Shown here: in pieces, positions 43,063 to 51,395 of the stretch | How the letters are laid out: each line of letters starts with the position of its first letter | Numbering within the stretch: position 1 is the stretch's first letter | Assembly: GCA_036384915.1 (NCBI GenBank) | Contig: DASVLJ010000071.1 | Span: 62,001-126,000, forward strand | Reading direction: 5' to 3' | Origin: PKWO01 sp036384915 | GTDB taxonomy: Bacteria > Pseudomonadota > Gammaproteobacteria > Burkholderiales > Burkholderiaceae_D | DNA: 64,000 nucleotides | The notes under the pieces: generated by a model | The model's input: only the letters and a program-made list of their open reading frames with translations | Told to the model about the DNA's origin: nothing | The model's database searches: none | Position numbers and translations under genes: made by a program

Positions 43063-43743
43063 TCAAAGCAGACCCTGCTGCGGCTTTTCTTTCTTCGGCG
43101 CCGCTGGCTTCGGCGCGGCCCAAGACTTCATCAACTCGGCTGGATAGAGCTGCATAAAAGCGCGCGCTACCTCCGGATTCTTGCATTGCAGCCAATCGTC
43201 GTAACCCTCGCGCGGCACGATGACCAGGCTGCGTTTTTCGTCGCCGGGCTTGTGAAAGTGCTTCATGAGCTCATGCTCGTCAGCGTTCACGGTGATCTGG
43301 GCAAACGCGTTCGATGTGCTGCCGTCTTCTTCCTTCCATTCGCGCCAGACGCCGGCTACGCAAAAGTCGCGGCCGTCGGCCATGCCGATCGCAGTGCGCA
43401 CATGCACGCCGCTTTCCCAGTTTGGCTCATAAAACCACTGCATGGGGACCAAGCAGAGCTGGCCATCCTTCCAGGCCTGCTTGTACGTTTTCTTTCCGCC
43501 GATCTCTTCGCCGCGGGCGTTCATCGTGCTGAACTCTACTCCGGGCGGCAAGTGACGCTTGGGGGTGAAGCCGAAGCCGGCAAGCACAGCTTCACGCCTA
43601 CCGCCTTCGCCGGCAACAATGATCGGTGCCAAGTAGTCACGGTAGGTCTCGTCCTTCCACTCCAGGCCATCTATGCGGTCATGGAAAGTCTCGAACTCGG
43701 AGGCGAATACTTCGCGTGCGCTAGGGCGGTAATTTGTGCACAT
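43063..43743 (-). CDS. SOS-response-associated peptidase (SRAP, YedK/HMCES-like)
   Basis: 226-residue SRAP-domain protein that crosslinks to abasic sites in single-stranded DNA. Catalytic Cys2 follows the initiator Met (MCTN), with N-R at FSTMNARGEEI, active-site Glu in CLVPMQWFYEPN and the His in the TVNADEHELMKHFH segment. Intact. No LexA box seen directly upstream of its start. Confidence 0.9.
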   Translation of the reverse strand: MCTNYRPSAREVFASEFETFHDRIDGLEWKDETYRDYLAPIIVAGEGGRREAVLAGFGFTPKRHLPPGVEFSTMNARGEEIGGKKTYKQAWKDGQLCLVPMQWFYEPNWESGVHVRTAIGMADGRDFCVAGVWREWKEEDGSTSNAFAQITVNADEHELMKHFHKPGDEKRSLVIVPREGYDDWLQCKNPEVARAFMQLYPAELMKSWAAPKPAAPKKEKPQQGLL

Positions 43744-43939
43744 GGCTTCATCCTGAATTTGCGCAGCCCGAGATTAATTTGGGCAAAGTTCATGTCTCAT
43801 TATCCGCCTTTTCCGTGCGGAAAAAGTAAATCGGGCACGAAGGAAGATTTAACACGGAAACTGCTTGCATGATCATGAGAAATACATCATTCTGATGAGT
43901 GGTAGTCGTAGCTTATCCAACGAACCATCAGGGGGAATC

Positions 43940-44326
43940 ATGAAAAGCTTCGTTTTTGCCTTGGCATTGCTGGGTCTAGCAAACCTTTCGTTCGGACAGG
44001 TGACTTGCCGATATGTCGGAACGCAGCAGATTTGCACCGATGCGAACGGCAATAGTTCCAATTCCTATCGAGTCGGAAATCAGACTCAGACCAACTTCAG
44101 CAACGGTCAATCTGCCAATTCTTACGACGTAGGAAATCAGCGCATCACGAACTACAGCAACGGCGTGACCTCGAATTCGTATCAGGTCGGCCAACAGCGC
44201 ATCACCAATTTCAGCAACGGCCAGCAGGCTACGACGCAGCAGATCGGCAACCAGACCGTCACGCACTTTAGCGACGGGCGCACCGTCACTTGCCAGATGG
44301 TCGGCCAGCAGAAGGTGTGCAACTGA
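43940..44326 (+). CDS. Secreted tandem-repeat protein
   Basis: 128 residues from the ATG at 43940 (GGGGGA upstream). Signal peptide FVFALALLGLANLSFGQ, then about five 19-residue repeats with core VGNQxxTNFSNGQ, flanked by Cys-containing end caps (TCRYVG and TCQMVGQQKVC). Likely exported and beta-structured; no enzymatic motif. Similar short secreted repeat genes occur in host intergenic regions; here it is in the prophage cargo zone. Confidence 0.7.
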   Translation: MKSFVFALALLGLANLSFGQVTCRYVGTQQICTDANGNSSNSYRVGNQTQTNFSNGQSANSYDVGNQRITNYSNGVTSNSYQVGQQRITNFSNGQQATTQQIGNQTVTHFSDGRTVTCQMVGQQKVCN

Positions 44327-44327
44327 C

Positions 44328-44813
44328 ATGGCTACGCCGGCGGTCATTTCGACCGAAGACATGCAGAGCCTTTCCCCTGGAGAGTTGTTCTACTACGACG
44401 CCAACAATTTCAAATGCCTTGGCATGGTGATCGAGGTTTCTGATGGCGACAAATTTTTCGTTAAGCTAATGGAAAACGGAAAAGCAGTCGACAAGATGGA
44501 GGTGTGTGACCTTCAACGCACGCCGGTCATTTCCTTCGGCAGGAATTTTGCGGTCAAGCTATCGGAACACCTGAGCGACTGGCATGTCGAATCCGATTTG
44601 CCGAATCCAGGGTATCCAAACATTGCAATTGCAAAAAACTCTGCGCAATACTTCGTCTCCAAAGATGAGCATGGCCGAAGAGTATGGGTCGAACTGGCGA
44701 CTGGCAAGTTCAGCACGGCGTGGCCGGAGCCTGCTTACTCAACGATCTCCAATTGCGAGATCGTATTCCGTCCGACGGAAGATCAGGAAGTTTTGTTGCT
44801 AACCCTCAGCTGA
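44328..44813 (+). CDS. Hypothetical prophage cargo protein
   Basis: 161 residues, no signal peptide, mixed alpha/beta. One base after the repeat-protein stop, so probably co-transcribed. YDANNFKCLGMVIEVSDGDKFFVKL resembles a small beta-barrel but no family is recognised. Slightly AT-richer than structural genes. Confidence 0.55.
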   Translation: MATPAVISTEDMQSLSPGELFYYDANNFKCLGMVIEVSDGDKFFVKLMENGKAVDKMEVCDLQRTPVISFGRNFAVKLSEHLSDWHVESDLPNPGYPNIAIAKNSAQYFVSKDEHGRRVWVELATGKFSTAWPEPAYSTISNCEIVFRPTEDQEVLLLTLS

Positions 44814-44840
44814 TCGAGATTGCAGATAGGCGAAATTGCG

Positions 44841-45131
44841 CTATCGGCCCCCATTTTTCATCTTGGGTTCGATCCCTGCCTTTCGGAAGTGGCTTACTAG
44901 ACCGGACTCGCCAGGCGTGCTGTACGATATGGTCATGGTAGAAACGCCAGCGACTTTTTGCTTGGCTGGGGCATGCCGGCATGATTCCTTGTAGGCGTCG
45001 ATGTCCTCGATCTCAAAGCGCACCGTGCGACCAATGCGCTGACATGGTATCGGGCCGTTTGGCGCGGCGAGGGCGTAAATCATGCCTCGACTTATGCCGA
45101 GCCTTTCGGCCGCTTCCTTTGCGTTGAGCAT
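44841..45131 (-). CDS. AlpA/excisionase-like HTH protein
   Basis: 96 residues: LNAKEAAERLGISRGMIYALAA is the HTH and GPIPCQRIGRTVRFEIEDIDAYKES the wing, as in helix_turn_helix_17/excisionase domains. The last residues (AGIEP) are encoded by the complement of a tRNA T-arm-like sequence at 44865-44880. Terminal gene of the leftward cluster. Confidence 0.78.
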   Translation of the reverse strand: MLNAKEAAERLGISRGMIYALAAPNGPIPCQRIGRTVRFEIEDIDAYKESCRHAPAKQKVAGVSTMTISYSTPGESGLVSHFRKAGIEPKMKNGGR

Positions 45132-45176
45132 GTCGGTTTCAACTTTGCATTGTTGTCGTAGGCAATCCTGATTTCG

Positions 45177-45228
45177 CAGGCGTTGTCGTCAGTCTCTGAT
45201 GCCATTCTCGGGGGCGAGACAACGCCTG
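45177..45228. repeat. 11-base inverted repeat between two leftward genes
   Basis: CAGGCGTTGTC (45177-45187) and GACAACGCCTG (45218-45228) pair perfectly. A second hairpin TCTCG-GGGG-CGAGA (45206-45219) lies inside and shares two bases with the outer arm, so the two folds compete. Confidence 0.6.
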
Positions 45229-45313
45229 GGGCAAAAAAGCCATGCTAAAAGTACCTAGTCAACGAGAGACAAATCCGGCTTGCCGATTGACGGCAGCGTT
45301 GTGATTTCTTCCC

Positions 45314-45622
45314 TCATTTTGAACCTTTGGTGATCGCGTTCTTCGCCCTGAGCGCTCGTTTTTCCTGCGCCTGCCGGCAATATTCCGTATAGGCATTCGA
45401 TGGCGGCATTAATTTCAACTTGGCGTTGCTGCGAGGGGCTATCGGCACGAGGCAAGACTCTCGTGACATTAGCCACCTTAAAACCGACTCCTGGCTAAAT
45501 CGCATCGCTCGCGGCCCGAACGGAATAAAGGGCAGTCCTTCCTTAACCCTGCGTTCGATATGCTTCGTGCTGCATTGAAGCCACTCCGCAAGCTGCTGTT
45601 TGGTCAGGATGGTGTCGGTCAT
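45314..45622 (-). CDS. Small HTH DNA-binding protein
   Basis: 102 residues from the ATG at 45622. TKQQLAEWLQCSTKHIERRVKEGLPFIPFG and RFSQESVLRWL match the HTH_17/AlpA class. It begins 8 bases after the excisionase remnant, so it is in the same operon. A role in excision or repression is inferred. Confidence 0.7.
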   Translation of the reverse strand: MTDTILTKQQLAEWLQCSTKHIERRVKEGLPFIPFGPRAMRFSQESVLRWLMSRESCLVPIAPRSNAKLKLMPPSNAYTEYCRQAQEKRALRAKNAITKGSK

Positions 45623-45630
45623 AACTGCAC

Positions 45631-45900
45631 TCAATCGTTCCAATATTCTGCATTTGGGCTGACAAACCAAGCCTTTCCTACCTTCTTCGGCGGGGGCTGG
45701 ATACGGCCATCATGCACCCATCGACGCAACGTATTCTTGTGAGGAGCGAATTAGCCGAAAACAATTTTTGCCCACTCTGCCAAGGGAACGAGGCGGGGTG
45801 TTTTTCCGCCAGTCGAACTCGACGCGGGCGTTGGTGCAAGCCCTGGAGTCGTTCGCCGCACCCATGCTTCCAACGATTCCTTTTTATTGGACGCGCTCAT
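45631..45900 (-). pseudogene. Lambda-Xis-like excisionase interrupted by in-frame TAA
   Basis: Reading from the ATG at 45900, the protein runs to LAEWAKIVFG and stops at TAA (45753-45751). The same frame continues for 40 codons to the TGA at 45631, with FAPHKNTLRRWVHDGRIQPPPKKVGKAWFV, the core of Xis/PF07825 excisionases (lambda: TVRRWVRESRIFPPPVKDG). One substitution (probably GAA to TAA) explains it. The domain that binds DNA is lost unless the stop is read through. Confidence 0.72.
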
Positions 45901-45928
45901 TTTCACTTCGTCGTCGGGCGTGGCAAGG

Positions 45929-46192
45929 TTACGTCTGGACTTTTTTCTTGCCTCTTGGGACAAGCTCCTCAAGAGCCTTCCAGTTCGGTTCCGTCGGCGG
46001 GGTAGAGTCGGCCCTGGATTTGCCAGTACCTTCGATGACCGCGCGCGCTACTATGGGCCGTCCAGCAGCATCGATAAAACATGGAATTCCCATCGCACGC
46101 AGCTGCGCTATCTGGAAACTTTTCGTTTTTCGTCCTGTAAGGATAGCGACGTCACCTTCGCTTAGAAAAATAGATTTTCCGTCTTCAGCCAT
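45929..46192 (-). CDS. DUF4224-like phage protein
   Basis: 87 residues. SEGDVAILTGRKTKSFQIAQLRAMGIPCFIDAAGRPIVARAVIEG is the small DUF4224 fold found next to integrase/excision genes; ends with the typical EPNWKALEE tail. AGGAAAG precedes the ATG at 46192. Confidence 0.75.
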   Translation of the reverse strand: MAEDGKSIFLSEGDVAILTGRKTKSFQIAQLRAMGIPCFIDAAGRPIVARAVIEGTGKSRADSTPPTEPNWKALEELVPRGKKKVQT

Positions 46193-46268
46193 GAATCTTT
46201 CCTTGTGCAGTTACAGTTCCTGTCCCTGCTGTAACTTCCGCGCCAAATAATGCAAACAAGCTTCTTGG

Positions 46269-46493
46269 CTAATCGAACATTGAAAAGTCAGGTTCAATAC
46301 CCGGCTCGCCTACCCGCGGAGCTTGGCCGCTCATTCTCGCGTCGTGGAAGGCCTTGCTTACCATGGGCATGCCAATGCGGTTTGGCACATAAGGCCAGCC
46401 GTTCTTGTCGAGCCAACGCCGCATGCAGGCAAAGCTGTTGGGACGGCACCCGATCAAATCGGCGAGTTCTGGTGCAGATAGATACGTGCTCAT
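46269..46493 (-). CDS. Second DUF4224-like phage protein
   Basis: 74 residues from the ATG at 46493 (a GTG at 46508 is possible). LSAPELADLIGCRPNSFACMRRWLDKNGWPYVPNRIGMPMVSKAF matches DUF4224, ending in EPDFSMFD like its neighbour. First complete gene of the leftward cluster; a 9-codon ORF (46541-46512) with a GGAGG site lies just upstream. Confidence 0.7.
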   Translation of the reverse strand: MSTYLSAPELADLIGCRPNSFACMRRWLDKNGWPYVPNRIGMPMVSKAFHDARMSGQAPRVGEPGIEPDFSMFD

Positions 46494-46744
46494 CTCGCGT
46501 ATTCGCACTCTCTAGTTTTGCGACTTGATATATTGGCACATTTTTCCTCCAAGGTCCGGCGATACCTTCTATTGAAAAGCCCTTGTCAATTGGAAATTTT
46601 CATTGCTCGAACTGAGGCGTACCTTTGACCGCCGGCGGCCTGCCTAGTCGATTGGATGTTGAAAACATGTTTGTCGGTATTGTTGACGGTATTGGCGATT
46701 TCAAATTCTTGAAAACCCGCATGGCTTGTGGATTTCCGCCGATA

Positions 46745-46776
46745 ATTAGACTTCCTGCGTCCGCCAAAAAAATAGT
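46745..46776. other. attR: decayed copy of tRNA-Ser 3' end
   Basis: TTAGACTTCCTGCGTC-CGCCA-AAAAAATAGT aligns with TTCGAATCCCTGCGTC(TC)CGCCA-GAAAACAGT at the left boundary with few mismatches and one 2-base gap. It is followed at once by a terminator, as expected for the former downstream flank of the tRNA. Confidence 0.6.
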
Positions 46777-46803
46777 AAAAACGCCCGTTTTCGGGCGTTT
46801 TTT
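46777..46803 (+). terminator. Rho-independent terminator, probably the original tRNA-Ser terminator
   Basis: AAAACGCCCG-TTTT(C)-GGGCGTTTTTT. Lies one base after attR and belongs to no nearby gene, so it most likely served tRNA-Ser before insertion. Confidence 0.8.
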
Positions 46804-46973
46804 ACTTCTGCTCATCATCTCCCCATTAAATTCAAGACAGCCTTCACTTGCGCTGCTGTGCGCCCGCTCCAGTTCCTTGGGGGGCGCAACTTGTATAATT
46901 GTCAAAAATAAATAATCGTCCGCTCTTGGGGCTTTGGCACTTTGCTGCCGTTCATCAACATTTGGAGCCTCGC

Positions 46974-48362
46974 ATGAAGAATCGTATCGCCGTTACCTTC
47001 GCAGCCGTTTTGCTTGCCGCTTGCGGGGACGCCGGCACGCCGTCCAACGGCGCGTCACAGAAAACTCAAGTCAAAACGCTCCGGCCGTCCGTCAAGCAAG
47101 GCGCCTCCTCCTACGATGTGGCCGTGCAGGCGCTCTGCATCGCTTAATTCGGCAGGCCTGCCGACCCCACCGGGCTCGCCAACTTCTCCGCTGCCCTGCA
47201 AGCTGCAGGCGCGCCGACTGAAGTGGGCAACCTGGCCGTCGCCTATTCAAGCAACCCCGCTGTCAAGAGCCTGATCGATGCATTCGGCACCAGCAAGGAA
47301 TCGCAAACCTTATACGGCAGCGGTACGACACAGCAATTTGTGCAGGCGATATTCAATAACGTGTTGAGCCGTCAGCCGGCGCAATCCGGCCTCGACTTTT
47401 GGGTTGGCGCAATCGATTCCGGCCAGCTCAGCAAAGGCGACGCCGCGCTTGCGATCATGGCGGGTGCGCAGACGAATATCACTTCGCAAGGATTGTCCGA
47501 CGCGCTGCTTGTGCAAAATCGTCTCTCGTTGGCTGCTTACTTCACCGATCAGATCGGTGCGCAACATGCTATCAGCGCATATGAAGGCGCGACGGCAGCG
47601 CAAGCCGGCCGGGGCTTGCTTGGCGAGGTCGATGGCGCAACCGGTCTTGCGACCTTTGAAACGCTCGCAATAGACCCAACGATCGCGGCGCTTGAAACCA
47701 TGGTTACCTATCAGGGCGTCTATGCGGGCACGACTTCCACGGGGCAGTTCGTCAACGGCATTGCCCTCGATGGCGGCGCGCTATGGATACTGTACGGCAG
47801 CCTCTCCAATGGATGATTCCTTGTCGACGGGATGACCGTTGGTTCTTCGGACTTCAGCAACGGTGGTTTCACGGCTGCGCTGACCGCTTTCAGCTCGCCT
47901 GGCGATGTTCCGCAACAGGAAACGGCAAGCGGCACCTATGCTGCGCAACAAAGCCTCTCCGGCACCGTATCCGGCGGCGGCTTGAGCGAGACTTTTTCTC
48001 TTGTTCCATATTCGACCGCGAGCTATGTCTATTCGACTCCGGCGAATCTGAGCCAGGTTGCTGGCACCTGGTCGGGCTCGCTGCTTGATGGCGAAACGGC
48101 TACCCTCGCGATATCGGGCAGCGGCAGCCTGTCGGGCGCGTCATCCTCCGGTTGCGGCTTCATGGGCACAGCGGTGCCGCGGCCGAGCGGCAAGAACGTC
48201 TTCAATGTGTCGCTCACCTTTGGCGCTGGTCCGTGCGCGTTGCCGGGACAGACGGTGGCGGGTATCGCCCTGGTGCAGCAGACGACGGCTGGGCCCGAAT
48301 TGCTGGTCGGCTTGATCGATTCATCGCAGACGGCGGCGACTGCGTTCTTTGGCTTCCAGTGA
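46974..48362 (+). pseudogene. DUF4214-type lipoprotein gene broken by two in-frame stops
   Basis: A single frame from the ATG at 46974 (GGAG upstream) to the TGA at 48362 would encode about 460 residues. It has a lipobox (LLAAC), a DUF4214-like part (VAVQALCIA-stop-FGRPADPTGLANF) and a Gly/Ser-rich beta C-terminus. TAA at 47145-47147 replaces the Tyr usual at this place, and TGA at 47814-47816 probably replaces Trp. Frame and composition are otherwise kept, so loss is recent. Confidence 0.75.
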
Positions 48363-48378
48363 GGTTGCGAATACTCCG

Positions 48379-48404
48379 AAAAAAACCCGCCTCACGGCGG
48401 GTTT
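48379..48404 (-). terminator. Rho-independent terminator of the Kelch-like gene
   Basis: Read leftward: AAACCCGCC-GTGA-GGCGGGTTTTTTT, 78 bases after the stop at 48483. It could also serve the plus strand weakly. Confidence 0.75.
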
Positions 48405-48482
48405 GAGAATTCGAACGTAGACGGGCCGTTGGTGAACCCGGCTCTACGATTTAGGGGCGCAGCGATTGCGGTGCTGGCAGCC

Positions 48483-50414
48483 TTACCAGGCCGGTGCCGA
48501 CGTCGGCTGCATCAGCCACAGGTCGTTCAGATAACCAGACGTGCCGATGGCGTCATCGCCGGTCCCGCCGAAAATCCAGACGTTATTGCTGGAATCGACC
48601 CACACGTTTGACCATAAGCGCGAGCCCGGGATACCCCAAGTGTAAATAGTGCCCAGCGGCTGATATATACCGGCGCTGCCGGCTACGCCGCCGGAGGCGG
48701 GACTGGTGCTTCCGCTTGCGCTGATCGTAATGTTTGTTGCTGCCATGAAAGCCCATTCATTATTCAGCGTGTTGTAGGCCCATAGCTCGTTCAACGCGCC
48801 GCCGCCGTCACTGGTGGCAGTGGTCGCGGTCGAGTCCGAACCGCTGCCGCCGAACATCCAGAGTATGGTGCCTGTGGAATCTACCCAGCCAATCGTGCCG
48901 AGGCGTGCGCTGGGGTAGTTGGCCGTTGAGCCTTGGCCCTTCGTGCCCGTGGATTCTGTCGCGCCGACGGCGTTGGCCCCGGACTCGAAGGTCCAGTTCG
49001 TTTTTCCGACGGTCGCGGTGGCGGGAGAAAACTTCCAAACATCGTTCAATGAACCAAAGGTGCCGCTGGCGTCATAGCCGCTGCCGCCGAACATCCAGAG
49101 GTTGCCGGAGCCGTCAACCCAGTGCTGGGCGTTGATGCGTCCGCCGGGGATGTTGGTTGAGGCGGTTTGGCCCTTGGTGCCATAGACCCCGGCACCGTTA
49201 CCGGCCGAGGTGCCGGCGGCGACCAACGTCCAGGTGCCTGAAGTGATGGGCGTGCCGGCTTGTGCCGTTGGCGCGGCACCGGTTGCCCCGGTCGCGCAAG
49301 CTTTTTTGCCTTGATAGGCCGGCGTAAAGCACCACAAGTCGTTCAAATAGATCGTCGTGCCGGCGCTATTGACGCCTTGTCCGCCAAACAGCCAGAAGTT
49401 GCCGTCGTGATCGGTCCAGGCCGTGGCATAGGCGCGGGCCGACGGCGTGGTGGCGTTGCCTTGGTCATTGATCACATTGGCACCGGAAACCCATTCCGAC
49501 TGGCCGCTTGCGCTGAACGACCACATATCGTTGAGTTCGCCGTTGGCACCCTTGGAATCGTAGCCTGCGCCGCCGAACAGCCACAGATTGCCATTCAAGT
49601 CGGTCCAGGTGGCCGCCGCCGAGCGTGCGCCCGGTATGCTGACGGCACTGAAGGTGCCTGCGGAAGCGGGATAGATGCCGGAGGCGCCTGACATATTCGA
49701 GCCTGCCACCCAAGTCCATACGCAATTTCCAAGGGGATTACCCGGGGCGCCGGCACGCAACGATGCATTCCCGCCTGTACCCGTGCCCTTTGTGGTGCTG
49801 GGCGGCGTGCAATACCACAAATCGCTCAAGGCGCCGACGTTGCCCGCCGAATCATAACCCGCACCGCCGAACATCCACAGTTTCCCGCCCGAATACCAGG
49901 TGGCGGCATATTGACGCGCGCTCGGCAGGTTTTTTGCATCGGCCGTGAATTGGGTCTCGTACGTGCCGACGCTGTTGGCATACTTGCTGCCGCCCAGCCA
50001 GCTCCAGTTCTCGACACCCAAGCCGGTGCCGGCAGAAGGAGTAATGACGAGGGTCTGGATGGAATTGATCGAACTGCCGTGATCGTCCGTGATCGTCAGG
50101 GTGACGTCGTAGGTGCCGGGTTCGGCATAGACGTGGGTGACCGGGGTTCCCGTTGTCGCTTGCGTGCTGCCCGATACCGTCTGGTCGCCGAAGCTCCAGG
50201 TAAACGTGACGGGGTTGCTATCTGCGGTGGCGCTGCCCGTGCCAGTGAAGGTGATCGACAGCGGAGTGGAGGCGGACGTTGTGGCGTAGGTGAAAGAGCC
50301 TTTTGGCGGCGTCGAACTGGCCACGGCTACGTTTGATCCGTGACAGCCGGCCAACATGATCGCCGATACCATTGTGAACAGAACCATCGATACGGCTTTT
50401 CTTACAACGTGCAT
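48483..50414 (-). CDS. Lipoprotein with PKD domain and Kelch-like repeats
   Basis: 643 residues from the ATG at 50414 (GGAG 8 bases upstream). Signal and lipobox SAIMLAGCHG. Residues 35-125 form a PKD domain (TFTWSFGDQTVSGS, HVYAEPGTYDVTLTITDDHG). The rest has at least five Kelch-like units with the motif xLWMFGGxGYDSxG and xLNDxWxF, likely a beta-propeller. Outer-membrane or periplasmic display is expected; partner unknown. Confidence 0.85.
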   Translation of the reverse strand: MHVVRKAVSMVLFTMVSAIMLAGCHGSNVAVASSTPPKGSFTYATTSASTPLSITFTGTGSATADSNPVTFTWSFGDQTVSGSTQATTGTPVTHVYAEPGTYDVTLTITDDHGSSINSIQTLVITPSAGTGLGVENWSWLGGSKYANSVGTYETQFTADAKNLPSARQYAATWYSGGKLWMFGGAGYDSAGNVGALSDLWYCTPPSTTKGTGTGGNASLRAGAPGNPLGNCVWTWVAGSNMSGASGIYPASAGTFSAVSIPGARSAAATWTDLNGNLWLFGGAGYDSKGANGELNDMWSFSASGQSEWVSGANVINDQGNATTPSARAYATAWTDHDGNFWLFGGQGVNSAGTTIYLNDLWCFTPAYQGKKACATGATGAAPTAQAGTPITSGTWTLVAAGTSAGNGAGVYGTKGQTASTNIPGGRINAQHWVDGSGNLWMFGGSGYDASGTFGSLNDVWKFSPATATVGKTNWTFESGANAVGATESTGTKGQGSTANYPSARLGTIGWVDSTGTILWMFGGSGSDSTATTATSDGGGALNELWAYNTLNNEWAFMAATNITISASGSTSPASGGVAGSAGIYQPLGTIYTWGIPGSRLWSNVWVDSSNNVWIFGGTGDDAIGTSGYLNDLWLMQPTSAPAW

Positions 50415-50849
50415 GCTGCGCTCCAAATCTCTTCTGCAAATGTGGGATGTTGCCATGTGTGGCGTTTTATCCGGTTTAAATTGTTACATCGTGCCGTTTT
50501 CGCCGACACTGGCACGCGGCTGGCGGACTCGCGCGGCCTCGCTACCCGGTTCTTTCGGTCGGTAGCGGATTATGATACCATCAGCCCATATGACAGGTTT
50601 CGCCGGTGAGGTATAACGAGCGATCCGGAATGCAAAACAGGCCGCACCAAATCGGCATTTTTCCGCCCGCCACTGTAGCACAACCTCGAATTGTGAAAGC
50701 AAAAAACTGTACCGAAGCGGGAATTCCGGGTACCTTATCTCCTATGCTCCGGTAAACCGTAAACCTGACCCTTTCTGAACCTTTGAGCAGGGGGCACCGG
50801 AGGGCAACAAGCGACGCTTTCTGTCGCCGGATCGAGGAGACCATACGCA

Positions 50850-51395
50850 ATGCCCGTTCAATTCAATTTGCCGGTGCTGGGGGCGCTTGCCGCAGCCCTG
50901 ATCATCGTGCTTGCCATGTTGACCCATCTGGTTCGCGAAAAGAGCCGTGCCGCCCGCGGCAGGAAGCGGCTGGACCAGGTAAGTGCCGTGCTGGTGGAAT
51001 ATTTCAACAAGACCGGCGTGGGCGTATCGGTCGGATGCGTCAATCTGCAGGGTGATCGTTTCACCGCTTTCGTCGAGTCTGAGCCGATGAAGCAGTTCCG
51101 TCTCTCGCACATCATCGAAATCGCTTTGCGCGATCACGTCAAGAAGACCTGCGGCGTGGAACTCGACAAGATCTATTGGCGTTTCCCGATCAAAGTAGCG
51201 CCGCGCGAAGCGGCCACGGGCAATACCGAACCGCCTAAGCGCATCGAAGGCGCGGACGACTACATCAACGAAGGCTTGGTGCACTACAAGGATTTGCCCA
51301 AGTCCGAGGCCACTGAAATTCCATGGGAAAGTTTCGAGGAAGCCGCGGTGCAGGAAGCGAAGAAGGGCGGGGAGCCCGCCAAGGTTCAGGGTTAG
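50850..51395 (+). CDS. Hypothetical membrane-anchored protein
   Basis: 181 residues: one N-terminal membrane helix (LPVLGALAAALIIVLAMLTHLV), then a soluble domain (VSVGCVNLQGDRFTAFVESEPMKQFRLSHIIE, IYWRFPIKV) and an acidic tail. GAGGAG lies upstream. Its end overlaps the convergent gene by 4 bases. No family recognised. Confidence 0.75.
   Translation: MPVQFNLPVLGALAAALIIVLAMLTHLVREKSRAARGRKRLDQVSAVLVEYFNKTGVGVSVGCVNLQGDRFTAFVESEPMKQFRLSHIIEIALRDHVKKTCGVELDKIYWRFPIKVAPREAATGNTEPPKRIEGADDYINEGLVHYKDLPKSEATEIPWESFEEAAVQEAKKGGEPAKVQG

Noticed and set aside
43744..43860. LexA box upstream of the YedK-like gene
   Set aside because: No CTGT-N8-ACAG pattern found in this stretch; the nearest box belongs to the converging gene.
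44865..44880. Possible tRNA fragment
   Set aside because: Only the T-arm-like part is present; no acceptor, D or anticodon arms around it, so not a tRNA gene.
45255..45476. 73-codon minus-strand frame overlapping the small HTH gene
   Set aside because: Other frame of a supported gene; no ribosome site.
45768..46250. 160-codon plus-strand frame
   Set aside because: Antisense to the excisionase and DUF4224 genes, which have recognisable folds.
46600..46915. Open frames on both strands across attR
   Set aside because: They run through the terminator and attachment site and have no protein features or ribosome sites.
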